A stretch of DNA of 64,000 bases, taken from Actinomycetota bacterium (GTDB lineage Bacteria; Actinomycetota; Acidimicrobiia; Acidimicrobiales; AC-14). The stretch lies in NCBI GenBank assembly GCA_005888325.1, contig VAWU01000014.1:1-64000 (forward strand), in the 5' to 3' direction. Positions 18,353 to 27,426 of this stretch are shown here, piece by piece (the stretch's first letter is position 1; each line of letters starts with the position of its first letter). A program made the translations under genes and the position numbers. Below the pieces are notes generated by a model that was not told the DNA's origin, searched no databases, and was given only the letters and a program-made list of their open reading frames with translations.

Positions 18353-19440
18353 TCGTCGTCGCCAAGGTGGGGTCCTCGTCGGTGACCGACGCGCAGGGCG
18401 AGATCTCCCATGCCGCGGTCGACAAGTTCTGCGCCGAGGTCGCGGTTCTGCGCGGCCAGGACCACCGCGTGGTCATCGTCACGTCGGGCGCCATCGCCGC
18501 CGGCCTGCCCGCGCTCGGGCTCAGCGGCGCCCGTCCCACGGACGTGAACACCCTGCAGGCCGTGTCGGCGGTGGGGCAGAGCCGCCTGATGCGCGTCTAC
18601 GACGACATCCTCGCCCGCCACGGGCTCGTCGGCGGCCAGGTGCTCCTCGCCCCGCTCGACTTCGTGCACCGCTCGCAGTACCTGCACGCGCGGGGTACGT
18701 TGCGCCGGTTGCTCGACCTCGGCGTGGTGCCGGTGGTCAACGAGAACGACGCGGTCGCCGACGACGAGATCCGCTTCGGCGACAACGACCGACTGGCCGC
18801 CCTCGTCGCCCACCTGGTGTCGGCCGACCTGCTCGTGCTGTTGACCGACACGCCCGGCGTGCTCACCGCGGACCCGCGCTTCGACGATGACGCGTCGCTC
18901 ATCGAGGAGATCGTCGAGATCGACCACGAGCTCGAGCGCATCGCGGGCACCTCGGGCTCCGTCCGCGGGAGCGGTGGCATGGCGTCGAAGCTGGCGGCCG
19001 CGAAGATCGCGGCCTGGTCGGGAGTGCGCGCGGTCATCGCGGCTGCCGATCGCCCGGGCGTCCTGGCCGGTGCGGTGGAAGGCGAGCCCGGCGTCGGGAC
19101 GGTCGTGCGCCCCCGCGACACCCGCTTGTCGGCGCGCAAGCTGTGGATCGCGTTCGCGGTGGCCGCGTCGGGCACGGTCGTGGTCGACGAGGGCGCCCGC
19201 CGCGCGCTGACCGAACGGCGAACGTCGTTGCTGCCCGCCGGCGTGATCGACGTGCAGGGGGACTTCGGGGCCGACGCGGCCGTCGAGGTGGCCGATACGA
19301 GCGGGAGGGTGTTCGCCAAGGGCCTCGTGCGTTACGGAGCCCGGAGCCTCAAGGAGGTGGCCGGGCGTCGAACCGCGGACCTGGCGGAGGGGTTGCCGCA
19401 CGAGGTCGTGCACCGCGACGACCTCGTGATGCTCCCCTGA
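18349..19440 (+). CDS. proB: Glutamate 5-kinase
   Basis: Catalyses the first step of proline synthesis, phosphorylating glutamate. The 363-residue protein has the amino-acid kinase domain (VVAKVGSSSVT, VIVTSGAIAAG, VVPVVNENDAV, FGDNDRLAALVA) and a C-terminal PUA domain (about 270-360). GTG 18349 overlaps the obgE stop by 4 nt. proA, its partner enzyme, is not adjacent but lies about 6.7 kb downstream, separated by the PspA/VWA region. Confidence 0.95.
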   Translation: MIVVAKVGSSSVTDAQGEISHAAVDKFCAEVAVLRGQDHRVVIVTSGAIAAGLPALGLSGARPTDVNTLQAVSAVGQSRLMRVYDDILARHGLVGGQVLLAPLDFVHRSQYLHARGTLRRLLDLGVVPVVNENDAVADDEIRFGDNDRLAALVAHLVSADLLVLLTDTPGVLTADPRFDDDASLIEEIVEIDHELERIAGTSGSVRGSGGMASKLAAAKIAAWSGVRAVIAAADRPGVLAGAVEGEPGVGTVVRPRDTRLSARKLWIAFAVAASGTVVVDEGARRALTERRTSLLPAGVIDVQGDFGADAAVEVADTSGRVFAKGLVRYGARSLKEVAGRRTADLAEGLPHEVVHRDDLVMLP

Positions 19441-19464
19441 GCGATCCGCCTGCCGGCGAGACGA

Positions 19465-20277
19465 CTAGGGCGACGGTGACGCGGCGGTGCCCGCGGCGCC
19501 CTCGTCGGGCGTCTTCTGCTCGAGCGGAGCGGTGGCCGGCTCGGGCTCGGGGGCCGCGGTGAGCCCCAGCTGCGAGCGGATCTCGGCCAGGCGGGCCTGG
19601 GCCTCGTTGTGCATGGAGGCCTGCTCCACCTCGAGCATGCGGTTCTCGACGGACTGGCCCGCCAGCTCGGAGTGCCCGAGGGCCTTGGCGTAGCGACCCT
19701 CGATCTTCAGGCGCACCTCCTCAAGGGTGGGCACGTCCTGGCCCACCGCCTCGTTGAGCGACGCCATCGCACTGTTGACCTGCTCTTGCATCTTGGCCTG
19801 GTCGAGCTGGCTCAGCAGCTTCTGACGCTCCGACAGCTTGCGTTGCAGCGCCACCGAGTTGGAGGCGACCGCGGCCTTGGCCTGATCGGCCGCTTGCGTC
19901 GACTGCACGACCAACGACTTCAGCGACTCGACCTCCTTCTCCACCGTGATGAGCCGGTTGGCGAACGACTCGGCGGCCTGCGAGTACTCGAGCGCCTTCT
20001 TCTCGTCGTTCGACTTGGTGGCGTCGTCGGCCATGAGCACGGCCTGACGGGCAGAGCGGTTGACCTTCTCCAGCTCCTCCATCGACCGGTTCAGGCGCAT
20101 CTCCGCCTGCTTCTGATTGGCGATGACGTTGGCCGCCTGCTCGGTGAGCCGCCGGTGCTGGTCCTGTGCCTCCATGATCGCCTGCTCGAGCTGCACCTTC
20201 GGGTCGGCCCGCTCGCTGAGCGACATGTTGAGCTTGGCCCCGATGTACTTCCACCAGCGCCTGAGAGTCTTGAACAT
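19465..20277 (-). CDS. pspA: PspA/IM30 family protein
   Basis: ESCRT-III-like coiled-coil protein of the phage-shock family, expected to bind stressed membranes from the cytoplasm. The 270-residue protein starts MFKTLRRWWKYIGAK and is almost entirely alpha-helical with long heptad regions (residues 25-220). A Pro/Ala/Glu-rich tail follows. ATG 20277 is chosen for the typical PspA N-terminus and because a TAGCAT hexamer lies 7 nt upstream. It is the last gene of the minus-strand set that encodes two solute-binding-like proteins and a coiled-coil membrane protein, but it has its own predicted promoter. Confidence 0.88.
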   Translation of the reverse strand: MFKTLRRWWKYIGAKLNMSLSERADPKVQLEQAIMEAQDQHRRLTEQAANVIANQKQAEMRLNRSMEELEKVNRSARQAVLMADDATKSNDEKKALEYSQAAESFANRLITVEKEVESLKSLVVQSTQAADQAKAAVASNSVALQRKLSERQKLLSQLDQAKMQEQVNSAMASLNEAVGQDVPTLEEVRLKIEGRYAKALGHSELAGQSVENRMLEVEQASMHNEAQARLAEIRSQLGLTAAPEPEPATAPLEQKTPDEGAAGTAASPSP

Positions 20278-20284
20278 GAAAGGG

Positions 20285-20290
20285 ATGCTA
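20285..20290 (-). promoter_or_regulatory. -10 element (TAGCAT) of pspA
   Basis: On the minus strand TAGCAT ends 7 nt before the pspA ATG. It lies inside the last codons of the upstream coiled-coil gene, whose stop is at 20288, so pspA may have both operon and independent expression. Confidence 0.5.
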
Positions 20291-21064
20291 GACGCCGGTC
20301 GACGGTGGGGGCATCGGACGGGCCTGTCCGAGCTGAGACGATTCCTCGAGCCCCAGCCGTAACGACTCGAGCTCACCTACAACGGTGTCGACGTCGTTGC
20401 CCAGGGGCCGCACCGCGCTGCTGTCGGACGCGTTGAGCGACAGCTCGATGGCGCGGGCGACGGCCTCGTCGAGCTGGGCGTCGAGGCGGCGGAGGCGGTC
20501 GAGCGCGCCCTGGGCCACCGACCGCAGCCGCATTCCCGAGTCGAGCTGAGCCTGCAGCGCGGCGGCCGTCTCCTGCAGGTCGGGTCGCGCCGCGCCCCGG
20601 CCCAACTCCGCGCGCACGCCGTCGAGCTCGGCCTGGATCGCCGCCAGGTCGAGCTCACCCAGCGCCTCGTCGAGGGCGTTGCCCCGCTTCGCGATGCCCC
20701 AGCACTCGCGCACGCCCACGGCGACACGACCGGCCACGTCGGCTAGCCGGTCGCGCACAGGGCCCGCCTGCGTCGCGCGCACCGCGCGCTCGAAGCGTTC
20801 GTGGGCGCCCTGGGCCGAGCGAACCAAGCCCCGCCACGGGTCGCGCAGCCTGCGCGGGTCGATCGGCTCCTCCCGCTGTTTGCGAGGGAGGGCGATGGCC
20901 ACGCGGGCCGCCCACGCCGCGGCGCCCACCGCGGCCGCGGCGAGCACGGGTACGCCGGCCAGGATCGCGGCCGATGCCCCCACGCCGGCCAGCACCACCG
21001 CCGACGGCGACGTGATCGCGTCGGCCATCGCCCGGGGGCGGTTGCGGTCGATGCGGGGGAGCAT
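20288..21064 (-). CDS. Membrane-anchored coiled-coil protein (PspA operon)
   Basis: Family not recognised. The 258-residue protein has two closely spaced hydrophobic segments (about 19-55: SAVVLAGVGASAAILAG and VLAAAAVGAAAWAARVAI). A basic stretch and an Arg/Glu/Leu-rich helical region with probable coiled coils follow (150-245). It begins 4 nt after the stop of the VWA lipoprotein gene and ends just before pspA, so it is translationally linked to both. Context suggests a membrane partner of PspA, which is inference. Confidence 0.75.
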   Translation of the reverse strand: MLPRIDRNRPRAMADAITSPSAVVLAGVGASAAILAGVPVLAAAAVGAAAWAARVAIALPRKQREEPIDPRRLRDPWRGLVRSAQGAHERFERAVRATQAGPVRDRLADVAGRVAVGVRECWGIAKRGNALDEALGELDLAAIQAELDGVRAELGRGAARPDLQETAAALQAQLDSGMRLRSVAQGALDRLRRLDAQLDEAVARAIELSLNASDSSAVRPLGNDVDTVVGELESLRLGLEESSQLGQARPMPPPSTGV

Positions 21065-21068
21065 CTAC

Positions 21069-22895
21069 TCAGAAGTTCGAGATCACGGCCGTGAAGACCT
21101 GGTTGATGCTCGTCGGGTCGCTCGCGTCGTACGCCGCCGCGTTGGTGGCCTCGGCGATGCGCCGGAGCACACCCAGGTCGGCGTCCTTGCCGTAGCCGAT
21201 GGTGAAGATGCGTACCGGACGCGTTGACTCCCCCTCGTTGCTGTTGCGCAGGCGGGTGAGCAGGTTGTTCACGTCGGGGTTGCGGTCGTCCTCGTTCTTG
21301 CCGTCGGTGAGGAGAACCACCGCGTTGATGCGGGTGGGGTCGAAGCTCTGCCGGAGCGCGTCGTACGACGCCTGGGCGACGGTGTAGAGCGGTGTGCCGT
21401 GCTGGGGCTCGAGGCTCTGGATGGCCGCGTCGATCTGGCCCCGGTTGTCGCCGATCCGCCCGATCGGCACCAGGTCGAGATAGTCGCTCGGCTCGGTCGT
21501 GCGGATCCCGGTTGTGAAGACGCGCAAGCCCACCTGGTCGTCGTCCTTGAAGTCGTTCAGCGCCGACGTCGCCGCCCGCTTGGCCAGGTCGAGCTTCGTC
21601 TCACCCCCGCCGCCCGCGGGCTCGCCCATCGACCCCGACACATCGATGACGAGCTGCACGCGCGCCGCCTTACGCTGCTGCGCCCAGAGATCGAGGATCC
21701 GCACGAGCACCGGCGGCTCCGGCACGTCGAGCACGTTCTGAGGCTGGTTGGCGTCGACACCGTTCGCCCGGTCGATCGGCGCGCCGACCCGCACCTGCGG
21801 GTTGCCGGGTCGGAACCCGAACTTCAGGACCCGACGCTGGTTCTCGGGCTGCTTCACGAACGCCTCGAAGGCGCGGGCCGCCTGCTTCTGCCGGGCGGAG
21901 ACCCACGGCGCGTCGAGGACGATGAACGGGTTGTCGGAGAAGAGCGTCCCCTCCTTGGGGTAGACCGCGACGAGCGGGACGCGCGGCTTGCGCGGCACCT
22001 CGCCGGGGTCGAGGATCCCGTCGGGATTGCCGCTGTTGTAGTCGATGACCGACTTCTCCTCGACGGCCACTGCCGACACGTAGGTGAGCGACGCGCCCCG
22101 CCGGTCGCTGCGGTACAGGTTGTTGAGGAACGTGAGGGTGATGTCGCCGTAGTGCACGACGGACGACTCGACACCGCGTGCGAACGCGTCGACCTGCGGC
22201 TGACCGAGGTCCTCGAGCGACAGGCCGCTCGTCTTCTGCGTTGCCGCGTAGTACTGGGCGATCGTCGCGGACAGCGCGCTCGTCGAGAAGTTGGGGTTGG
22301 TCTTGCCGAGCTTGAATGGACCCCATTCGGGATGGCCCTTGGCTCCCCAGCCGTTGGGGTTCTGCGCGAGGGAGAGGATGTCGGCGTAGCCGATCGGGGT
22401 GTCGGGCCAGCCCAGCGCCTGCGCCATCGGCCGCGGCATGGCGATCACGAGGGGCGTGCGCATGAACGCCTTGGAGGGAGGTGCGAGGTCGGACTGGTTC
22501 TTGTCGCGCCGCTTCTGATTGAGGATTGCTCCCCATGCGCTCGACGCGGGCGACCACACCACCGGCCGCGGTCCGTTGGCCTGCGCGTCGGGCCAGCCGT
22601 TTGCGAGCAGCTGCATCCCCACGCCGGAGGACACCTTCTGCACGCGCACGACCGAGCAGCCCCCCTTCTTCGCCGCGTCCGAGTCGTTGAAGCTGCGGGC
22701 GAGGTCGGTGAGCAGGGTGACCTTCTCGGGCGACACCGCCATGTCGACGGCCTCGCAACCCTTCGGGACGTCGTCGAGCCCTCCACTCGCACGGCCCTTG
22801 CCGTTGCCCCCGCACGCGGCGGCCAGCCCCGCCAGCAGCGTGGCCACGAGTGCGACGCGCACCGTGAGTCGCGTGGCCGGACGGCGCCGCGTCAC
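21069..22895 (-). CDS. Lipoprotein with solute-binding-like and VWA domains
   Basis: A 608-residue exported protein. The N-terminus is a lipoprotein signal with lipobox LAAAC (Cys28). The middle (about 45-390) resembles an extracellular solute-binding protein (PRPVVWSPASSAW, NPFIVLDAPW). The C-terminal part is a von Willebrand A domain with the MIDAS motif DVSGSMG near residue 417 and a later LLTDGKN block. The GTG start overlaps the upstream gene's TGA (GTGA). Such solute-binding plus VWA proteins are known neighbours of PspA and ter-type stress genes. The ligand is unknown; metal binding by MIDAS is expected from the motif. Confidence 0.85.
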   Translation of the reverse strand: MTRRRPATRLTVRVALVATLLAGLAAACGGNGKGRASGGLDDVPKGCEAVDMAVSPEKVTLLTDLARSFNDSDAAKKGGCSVVRVQKVSSGVGMQLLANGWPDAQANGPRPVVWSPASSAWGAILNQKRRDKNQSDLAPPSKAFMRTPLVIAMPRPMAQALGWPDTPIGYADILSLAQNPNGWGAKGHPEWGPFKLGKTNPNFSTSALSATIAQYYAATQKTSGLSLEDLGQPQVDAFARGVESSVVHYGDITLTFLNNLYRSDRRGASLTYVSAVAVEEKSVIDYNSGNPDGILDPGEVPRKPRVPLVAVYPKEGTLFSDNPFIVLDAPWVSARQKQAARAFEAFVKQPENQRRVLKFGFRPGNPQVRVGAPIDRANGVDANQPQNVLDVPEPPVLVRILDLWAQQRKAARVQLVIDVSGSMGEPAGGGGETKLDLAKRAATSALNDFKDDDQVGLRVFTTGIRTTEPSDYLDLVPIGRIGDNRGQIDAAIQSLEPQHGTPLYTVAQASYDALRQSFDPTRINAVVLLTDGKNEDDRNPDVNNLLTRLRNSNEGESTRPVRIFTIGYGKDADLGVLRRIAEATNAAAYDASDPTSINQVFTAVISNF

Positions 22896-23908
22896 CGGAT
22901 CTCCGCCAGCGAGGCGCGCAGCGCCGCGAGCAGGCCCGACGACGGGAGGCCGCTGCCGGCCGGCAGGGGCACCGACGCCTGCACACCGCGGGCGAGGTCC
23001 TGGCCCTCGACCCGCCATCCGGCCTTGGCGAGCACCCGCCGGCCCTCGCCCCCGACCAGGCTCCGCAGGACGCCCGTCACCCGGCTGCCGGCGAGCGGGG
23101 CCAGCAGGAGGTCTGCGGTTGCCACGGGCCGAGGGTAGAGCACCACGGGCTTCTCGGTGACCTCGGCAGAGGCGATCTGCGGTCCCGCATCGGCCTCGGT
23201 CGTGCCGACGACGTCGACCTGGGCCGGGGCCGTGAGCATGTCGGTGACCGAGCCCCGGGTACGCCGCACGGCGAGCTCGAGTCCGCTCAACCAGTCGAGG
23301 TACGCGGGGTCGTCGAGGTCGTCGGTGGACACGTCGGTGCGCCCGAGGTAGGCGGCGGTCGCCTGCGCGGCCACGAGCAGGCCCACCGCCTCGTCGCGCG
23401 GATCGGGATGCCAGGGCTTGACCGGACCCCACGCCTGCATGCCGCCGATGTCAGACCACCGCTTGGGTGCGGCCTCGCCCACGCACTTCCACCCGATCGC
23501 GTTTCCGCATGCCGCGCGCAGCACCTGCTCGCGCGGCCGCTGCACGAGGAGCACGAGCGGTGAGCGAGCCACGGGCGCACCCGATGGCGCGAACAGCTTG
23601 GTGAGCCCGGCGCGCTGTCGAGCCGCGTCGACCGCCTCCGGCCACGGCGGTGTCACCAGCCAGCCGTCGAGGTCGGCGACCTTGGCCGTGCGCAGGCGGT
23701 CGGCGGTCGTGCCCGCGGGCTCCACCACGACGTCGACGCGGACGTCGCGGGAGCCGGCCAGACCGTTGCACACATCCTCGAGCTCGGTGACGCACGCGAG
23801 CCGGAGCACCGTTCGCTTCCGCGCGTTGCGCTCGTCGATGCGGTCGCGCACGACGAGCGAGCCGGCGATCATGCCGGCGGCCACGACGAAGGCGAGTGCT
23901 CGACGCAT
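22892..23908 (-). CDS. Membrane-anchored solute-binding-like protein
   Basis: A 338-residue protein with an N-terminal hydrophobic anchor (LAFVVAAGMIAGSLVV) and no clear lipobox. The rest looks like a periplasmic solute-binding fold (DLDGWLVTPPWPEAVDAA, SPLVLLVQRPREQVL). It resembles the binding half of the following VWA lipoprotein, so the two may be diverged relatives. It is the first gene of the minus-strand operon. ATG 23908 has TACGCT 7 nt upstream, predicting a leaderless mRNA. No substrate can be named. Confidence 0.72.
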   Translation of the reverse strand: MRRALAFVVAAGMIAGSLVVRDRIDERNARKRTVLRLACVTELEDVCNGLAGSRDVRVDVVVEPAGTTADRLRTAKVADLDGWLVTPPWPEAVDAARQRAGLTKLFAPSGAPVARSPLVLLVQRPREQVLRAACGNAIGWKCVGEAAPKRWSDIGGMQAWGPVKPWHPDPRDEAVGLLVAAQATAAYLGRTDVSTDDLDDPAYLDWLSGLELAVRRTRGSVTDMLTAPAQVDVVGTTEADAGPQIASAEVTEKPVVLYPRPVATADLLLAPLAGSRVTGVLRSLVGGEGRRVLAKAGWRVEGQDLARGVQASVPLPAGSGLPSSGLLAALRASLAEIR

Positions 23909-23943
23909 GCGGGGGAGCGTAGGCCGGTGGCTACCGTGGAGAG
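23909..23943. promoter_or_regulatory. Divergent back-to-back -10 elements, 35-bp gap
   Basis: The whole intergenic region between the minus-strand VWA operon and the plus-strand PIG-L gene is 35 bp. It contains TACGCT on the minus strand (23916-23921, 7 nt before ATG) and TACCGT on the plus strand (23932-23937, 6 nt before ATG), 10 bp apart. Any -35 elements would lie inside the opposite gene, so transcription of the two units may interfere. Confidence 0.55.
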
Positions 23944-24705
23944 ATGGCAGACCCCATGCGCGACTTCGCGCGACCGGTCACCGAGGAGCTGCGCCGCCTG
24001 GTCATCGTCTCGCCGCATTTCGACGACGCAGTGCTCGGTTGCGGCCAGCTGCTCTCGGCTCACCCGGGGGCGACGGTGGTCACCGTGCTCGGCGGACGCC
24101 CGGAGTCGTATCCCGAGGAGGTCACGCACTGGGATGCCAGCGGTGGCTTCGGGAGCGGCGACGACGTCGTGGCGGCGCGTCGGGAGGAGGACCGCAACGC
24201 GCTGGCGGTGCTCGACGCCACCTCGGTGTGGCTCGAGTTCTCCGACCACCAGTACGTGCCGCCCGAGACCCGGTACCACGCGGACGACATCGCGCCCGCC
24301 CTCGAGGCCGCGCTGGTCCAGCTCGATCCGACCGCGGTGTTCTTTCCGTTCGGCCTGGGCAACCCCGACCACGTTCTCACCCACCGCGCCACGCGGGTGT
24401 CCGTCGAACGCCATCCCGACTGGGCGTGGTTCTGCTACGAGGACGCCGGCTACAAGCACATTCCCGGGATGCTGGCGTGGCGCGTGTCGTCTTTGTTCCG
24501 GCACAAGCTGTGGCCGACACCTGCGGTCGTCGCCGTCGACCCGAGCCGCGAGCGCAAGCTGCGCGCGCTCGCGTGCTACGTGAGCCAGCTGCCGCCGCTC
24601 TTCCAGGACTGGGGCCTCACCGACCAGCTCGAGGCGCCGGTGCCCGAGCAGTACTGGCGTCTCCAGCCGCCACCGCCGGGCTGGGAGGCGATCGTCGACC
24701 GTTAG
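23944..24705 (+). CDS. PIG-L family deacetylase
   Basis: Zinc-dependent N-acetyl-sugar deacetylase fold (LmbE/MshB type). The 253-residue protein has the metal-binding motif PHFDD (His25, Asp27-Asp28) and the later NPDHVLTH (HxxH) that supplies a further ligand. It could belong to thiol (mycothiol-like) synthesis or detoxification, but the substrate cannot be told from sequence. ATG 23944 follows TACCGT by 6 nt. It converges with the AAA+ gene, overlapping by 4 nt at the stops. Confidence 0.88.
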   Translation: MADPMRDFARPVTEELRRLVIVSPHFDDAVLGCGQLLSAHPGATVVTVLGGRPESYPEEVTHWDASGGFGSGDDVVAARREEDRNALAVLDATSVWLEFSDHQYVPPETRYHADDIAPALEAALVQLDPTAVFFPFGLGNPDHVLTHRATRVSVERHPDWAWFCYEDAGYKHIPGMLAWRVSSLFRHKLWPTPAVVAVDPSRERKLRALACYVSQLPPLFQDWGLTDQLEAPVPEQYWRLQPPPPGWEAIVDR

Positions 24706-25865
24706 CCCGTCGACGGCGGGGGGATGTCGTCGGCGGTCAACGTCACGAGTTGCTCGTCGGTGGGGTTGTCGAGCTTCACCAGGCGCGAGGCCTGACGAGC
24801 AACTGCGTCCTCGAACAGGTTGCGGGCGAGACGTCCGTTGCCGAAGCCCCGCTCCCGCGCTCGGGCACCGAAGAGCGCCTTCAGCTTGGCGCGTCCCGCG
24901 TCGTCGCACTGGTACCGGTTCTGCGTACACAGGCTCGCGAAGATCTGCACGAGCTCGTCGTCGGTGTAGTCGGCGAAGTGGATCGTCTTCGGGAAGCGCG
25001 AGCGCAGCCCCGGGTTCGAGGCGATGAGCACCTCCATCTCGTCGGGGTAACCCGCCGCGATCACCACGACGTCGTCGCGGTGGTCCTCCACCAGCTTCAC
25101 CAACGTGGCGATGGCTTCGTGACCGAAGTCGCCTTCGCCCCCCTGTGCGAGCGCGTAGGCCTCGTCGATCAACAGCACTCCACCGAGCGCGCTCGTGAAC
25201 ACCTCGGTGACCTTGATGGCCGTCTGGCCGACGTAGCCCGCCACGAGCCCGGCCCGGTCGGTCTCGACCAGTTGCCCCCTCGTGACCACCTCGAGCTCCC
25301 AGTAGAGCTCAGCGAGCAGCCGGGCGACGGTTGTCTTGCCCGTGCCGGGGTTGCCGGTGAAGACGAGGTGGCGGCTGCTCTCGGCAACGGGCAGGTTGCG
25401 CTTGCGGCGCAGCCGTTGGATCTGCAGGAGGTTGGCGACCAGGCGCACCTCGGCCTTCACCGCGGTCAGCCCGATGAGCGCGTCGAGCTCGGCGAGGACG
25501 GGCTCGACGCCGCGACGAGGGCGAGCCTGAGCCGGTGCCGCGGCGGCCGGCGTCGCCGGGACCGGACGTGGGGGCGCGTGCGCGCCGTCGAGGCCGGGGC
25601 GCGGGAGGCCCGCCAGCTCGATCGTGCGCAGCAGCATCGTGCGGTAGCTGTCCACCGCCTGGAGCTCGGAGTGGGCGACGTGGTCGTCGAGTGACGCCAC
25701 CGTGTGCGCGATGCGCACGGCCAACTCGTAGTAGCGCCACGCGTGGGCGCTCAGCTCGCGACTGTCGATGCCGACCAGGATCTCGAAGAGGGTCGACGGT
25801 GACTCGAGGAAGTGCTTCTTGTCCTCCACCAGTCCGGAGCGACGCGGTCGCCGAGCGTCCTGCAT
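24702..25865 (-). CDS. CbxX/CfxQ-type AAA+ ATPase (C-terminal part, frameshifted)
   Basis: Carries a complete CbxX-type AAA+ module: GLTAVKAEV, Walker A GNPGTGKTT, pore loop GYVGQTA, Walker B VLLIDEAYAL and an arginine-finger region RSRFPKTIHF. The ATG at 25865 is probably not the true start. The preceding frame (25834-26110) encodes the matching N-terminal helical domain. The two join cleanly if one base is restored near 25832, giving APDLVEDKKHF across the junction. The whole protein would be about 468 residues. A Pro/Ala-rich linker separates the domains. The 3' end overlaps the PIG-L stop. Confidence 0.82.
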   Translation of the reverse strand: MQDARRPRRSGLVEDKKHFLESPSTLFEILVGIDSRELSAHAWRYYELAVRIAHTVASLDDHVAHSELQAVDSYRTMLLRTIELAGLPRPGLDGAHAPPRPVPATPAAAAPAQARPRRGVEPVLAELDALIGLTAVKAEVRLVANLLQIQRLRRKRNLPVAESSRHLVFTGNPGTGKTTVARLLAELYWELEVVTRGQLVETDRAGLVAGYVGQTAIKVTEVFTSALGGVLLIDEAYALAQGGEGDFGHEAIATLVKLVEDHRDDVVVIAAGYPDEMEVLIASNPGLRSRFPKTIHFADYTDDELVQIFASLCTQNRYQCDDAGRAKLKALFGARARERGFGNGRLARNLFEDAVARQASRLVKLDNPTDEQLVTLTADDIPPPSTG

Positions 25866-26110
25866 TGCGAGACCGTCTCCAGCCGGGGCCCGAACGCGAC
25901 GAGGAGGTTGAGCAGCTCGTCGTCGGTGTGCAGACCATCGACGTCGATGAACGCGGTCGCCAGGTTGAACGCCTCGAGCACGACGTCGCGCTGCAGCGTC
26001 GCCGCGTTGACGGTCGACACGCGGCCGGCCACCTGCGCGAGCACGGGTGCGAGCTCGTCGACGAAGCGGTCGACCGGCACCTTGAGCGCGTCATCCGATG
26101 TCGTGGGCAC
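25834..26110 (-). pseudogene. N-terminal TerB-like domain of the frameshifted AAA+ gene
   Basis: From GTG 26110 the minus strand encodes a helical segment with AFIDVDGLHTDDELLNLL and AFGPRLET, resembling the TerB-like N-terminal domain found before CbxX-type AAA+ modules. The frame is good for about 92 residues, then turns to nonsense (WWRTRSTSSS) exactly where the AAA+ frame becomes family-like (LVEDKKHFLESPS). The shift equals one missing base in the run at 25826-25835. Possible causes are sequencing error, a real loss-of-function mutation, or programmed frameshifting. Confidence 0.7.
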
Positions 26111-26166
26111 GGGCCGCCAGTCTGCCCCAAGCGAAACCGACTAGACCGCACGGTCAAGTCGCCGGG

Positions 26167-26172
26167 TAACCT
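26167..26172 (+). promoter_or_regulatory. -10 element (TAACCT) of proA
   Basis: TAACCT ends 6 nt before the proA GTG at 26179; only G residues lie between. It predicts a leaderless proA transcript. Confidence 0.5.
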
Positions 26173-26178
26173 CGGGGG

Positions 26179-27426
26179 GTGACGTCGATCGCCGCGTTGG
26201 GTTCCCGGGCCAAGCAGGCGTCGCGCCACCTCGCGCTCGCGTCGACCGCGAGCAAGAACGCGGCCCTCGCCGCCGCAGCCGACCTGCTGGTCGAGCGGGG
26301 GCCCGAGATCCTCGAGGCCAACCTCGCCGACGTGGCCAACGCCGAGCAGGAGGGTACGTCGGCGACCGTCGTCGATCGCCTCCGGCTGTCGCACGCGCGC
26401 ATCGCAGGCATGGCTGCGGGCCTGCTCCAGGTGGCGGCCCTGCCCGACCCGGTGGGGGAGATCGTCGAAGGCTGGACCCGGCCCAACGGGCTGGTGATCG
26501 AGAAGCTTCGTGTGCCGCTCGGGGTCGTGGCGATCATCTACGAGAACCGTCCCAACGTGACGAGCGATGCGTTCGGCCTGTGTCTGAAGTCGGGCAACGC
26601 CGCGTTCCTCCGTGGGTCGTCGGCGGCGATTCGCTCCAACACCGCGATCGCAGGCGTGGTGCGCGAAGGGATCGTGAAGGCGGGTCTGCCCGACGACGCG
26701 CTCGTACTGGTCGACGACACGAGTCACGAGGCGGCCGTCGAGTTCATGCGGCTGCGCGAGTCGATCGACTGCCTCATCCCGCGAGGCGGCCCGTCGCTCA
26801 TCGCCGCCGTCCTCGAGCACGCCACCGTTCCCTACGTGATCGACGGCGACGGCAACTGCCACGTCTACGTCGACGCGTCGGCCGACCTCGAGATGGCGCT
26901 CGACATCGTCGTCAACGCAAAGACGCAGCGGCCATCGGTGTGCAACGCAGCCGAGTCGCTCGTGGTCCACGAAGCGGTTGCCGACGAGCTCCTGACGCGC
27001 CTGGTTCCCGCCCTGAAGGGCGTCGAGCTGGTGGGCGACGCGCGGGCGCGCGCCATCGTGGGCGCCGACCGCATGGCCCAGGCCACCGCCGACGACTTCG
27101 GCCGGGAGTTCCTCGACCTCAAGCTGTCGGTCGCGGTCGTGCCCTCGCTCGACGCAGCCGTCGACCACATCCGGACCTACGGCTCGGGTCACACCGAGGC
27201 CATCGTCACGCGCGACCTCGCGTCGGCCCGGCGTTTCACGCGCGAGGTCGACGCCGCCGCGGTCGTCGTCAACGCGTCGACGCGCTTCACCGACGGTGAG
27301 GAGTTCGGGTTCGGTGCCGAGATCGGCATCAGCACGCAGAAGCTGCACGCCCGTGGCCCGATGGGTCTGCGTGAGCTCACGACGGTGAAGTACATCGTCA
27401 CCGGGGAAGGCCAGGTCCGCACCTAA
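26179..27426 (+). CDS. proA: Glutamate-5-semialdehyde dehydrogenase
   Basis: Second enzyme of proline synthesis, reducing gamma-glutamyl phosphate with NADPH. The 415-residue protein has the catalytic Cys255 in RPSVCNAAE and the family blocks [27 protein letters not shown] and [15 protein letters not shown] 26179 follows a -10 hexamer. The next gene starts directly at its stop (TAAGTG), so proA is co-transcribed with the MoxR/VWA pair although it is unrelated in function. Confidence 0.96.
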   Translation: MTSIAALGSRAKQASRHLALASTASKNAALAAAADLLVERGPEILEANLADVANAEQEGTSATVVDRLRLSHARIAGMAAGLLQVAALPDPVGEIVEGWTRPNGLVIEKLRVPLGVVAIIYENRPNVTSDAFGLCLKSGNAAFLRGSSAAIRSNTAIAGVVREGIVKAGLPDDALVLVDDTSHEAAVEFMRLRESIDCLIPRGGPSLIAAVLEHATVPYVIDGDGNCHVYVDASADLEMALDIVVNAKTQRPSVCNAAESLVVHEAVADELLTRLVPALKGVELVGDARARAIVGADRMAQATADDFGREFLDLKLSVAVVPSLDAAVDHIRTYGSGHTEAIVTRDLASARRFTREVDAAAVVVNASTRFTDGEEFGFGAEIGISTQKLHARGPMGLRELTTVKYIVTGEGQVRT

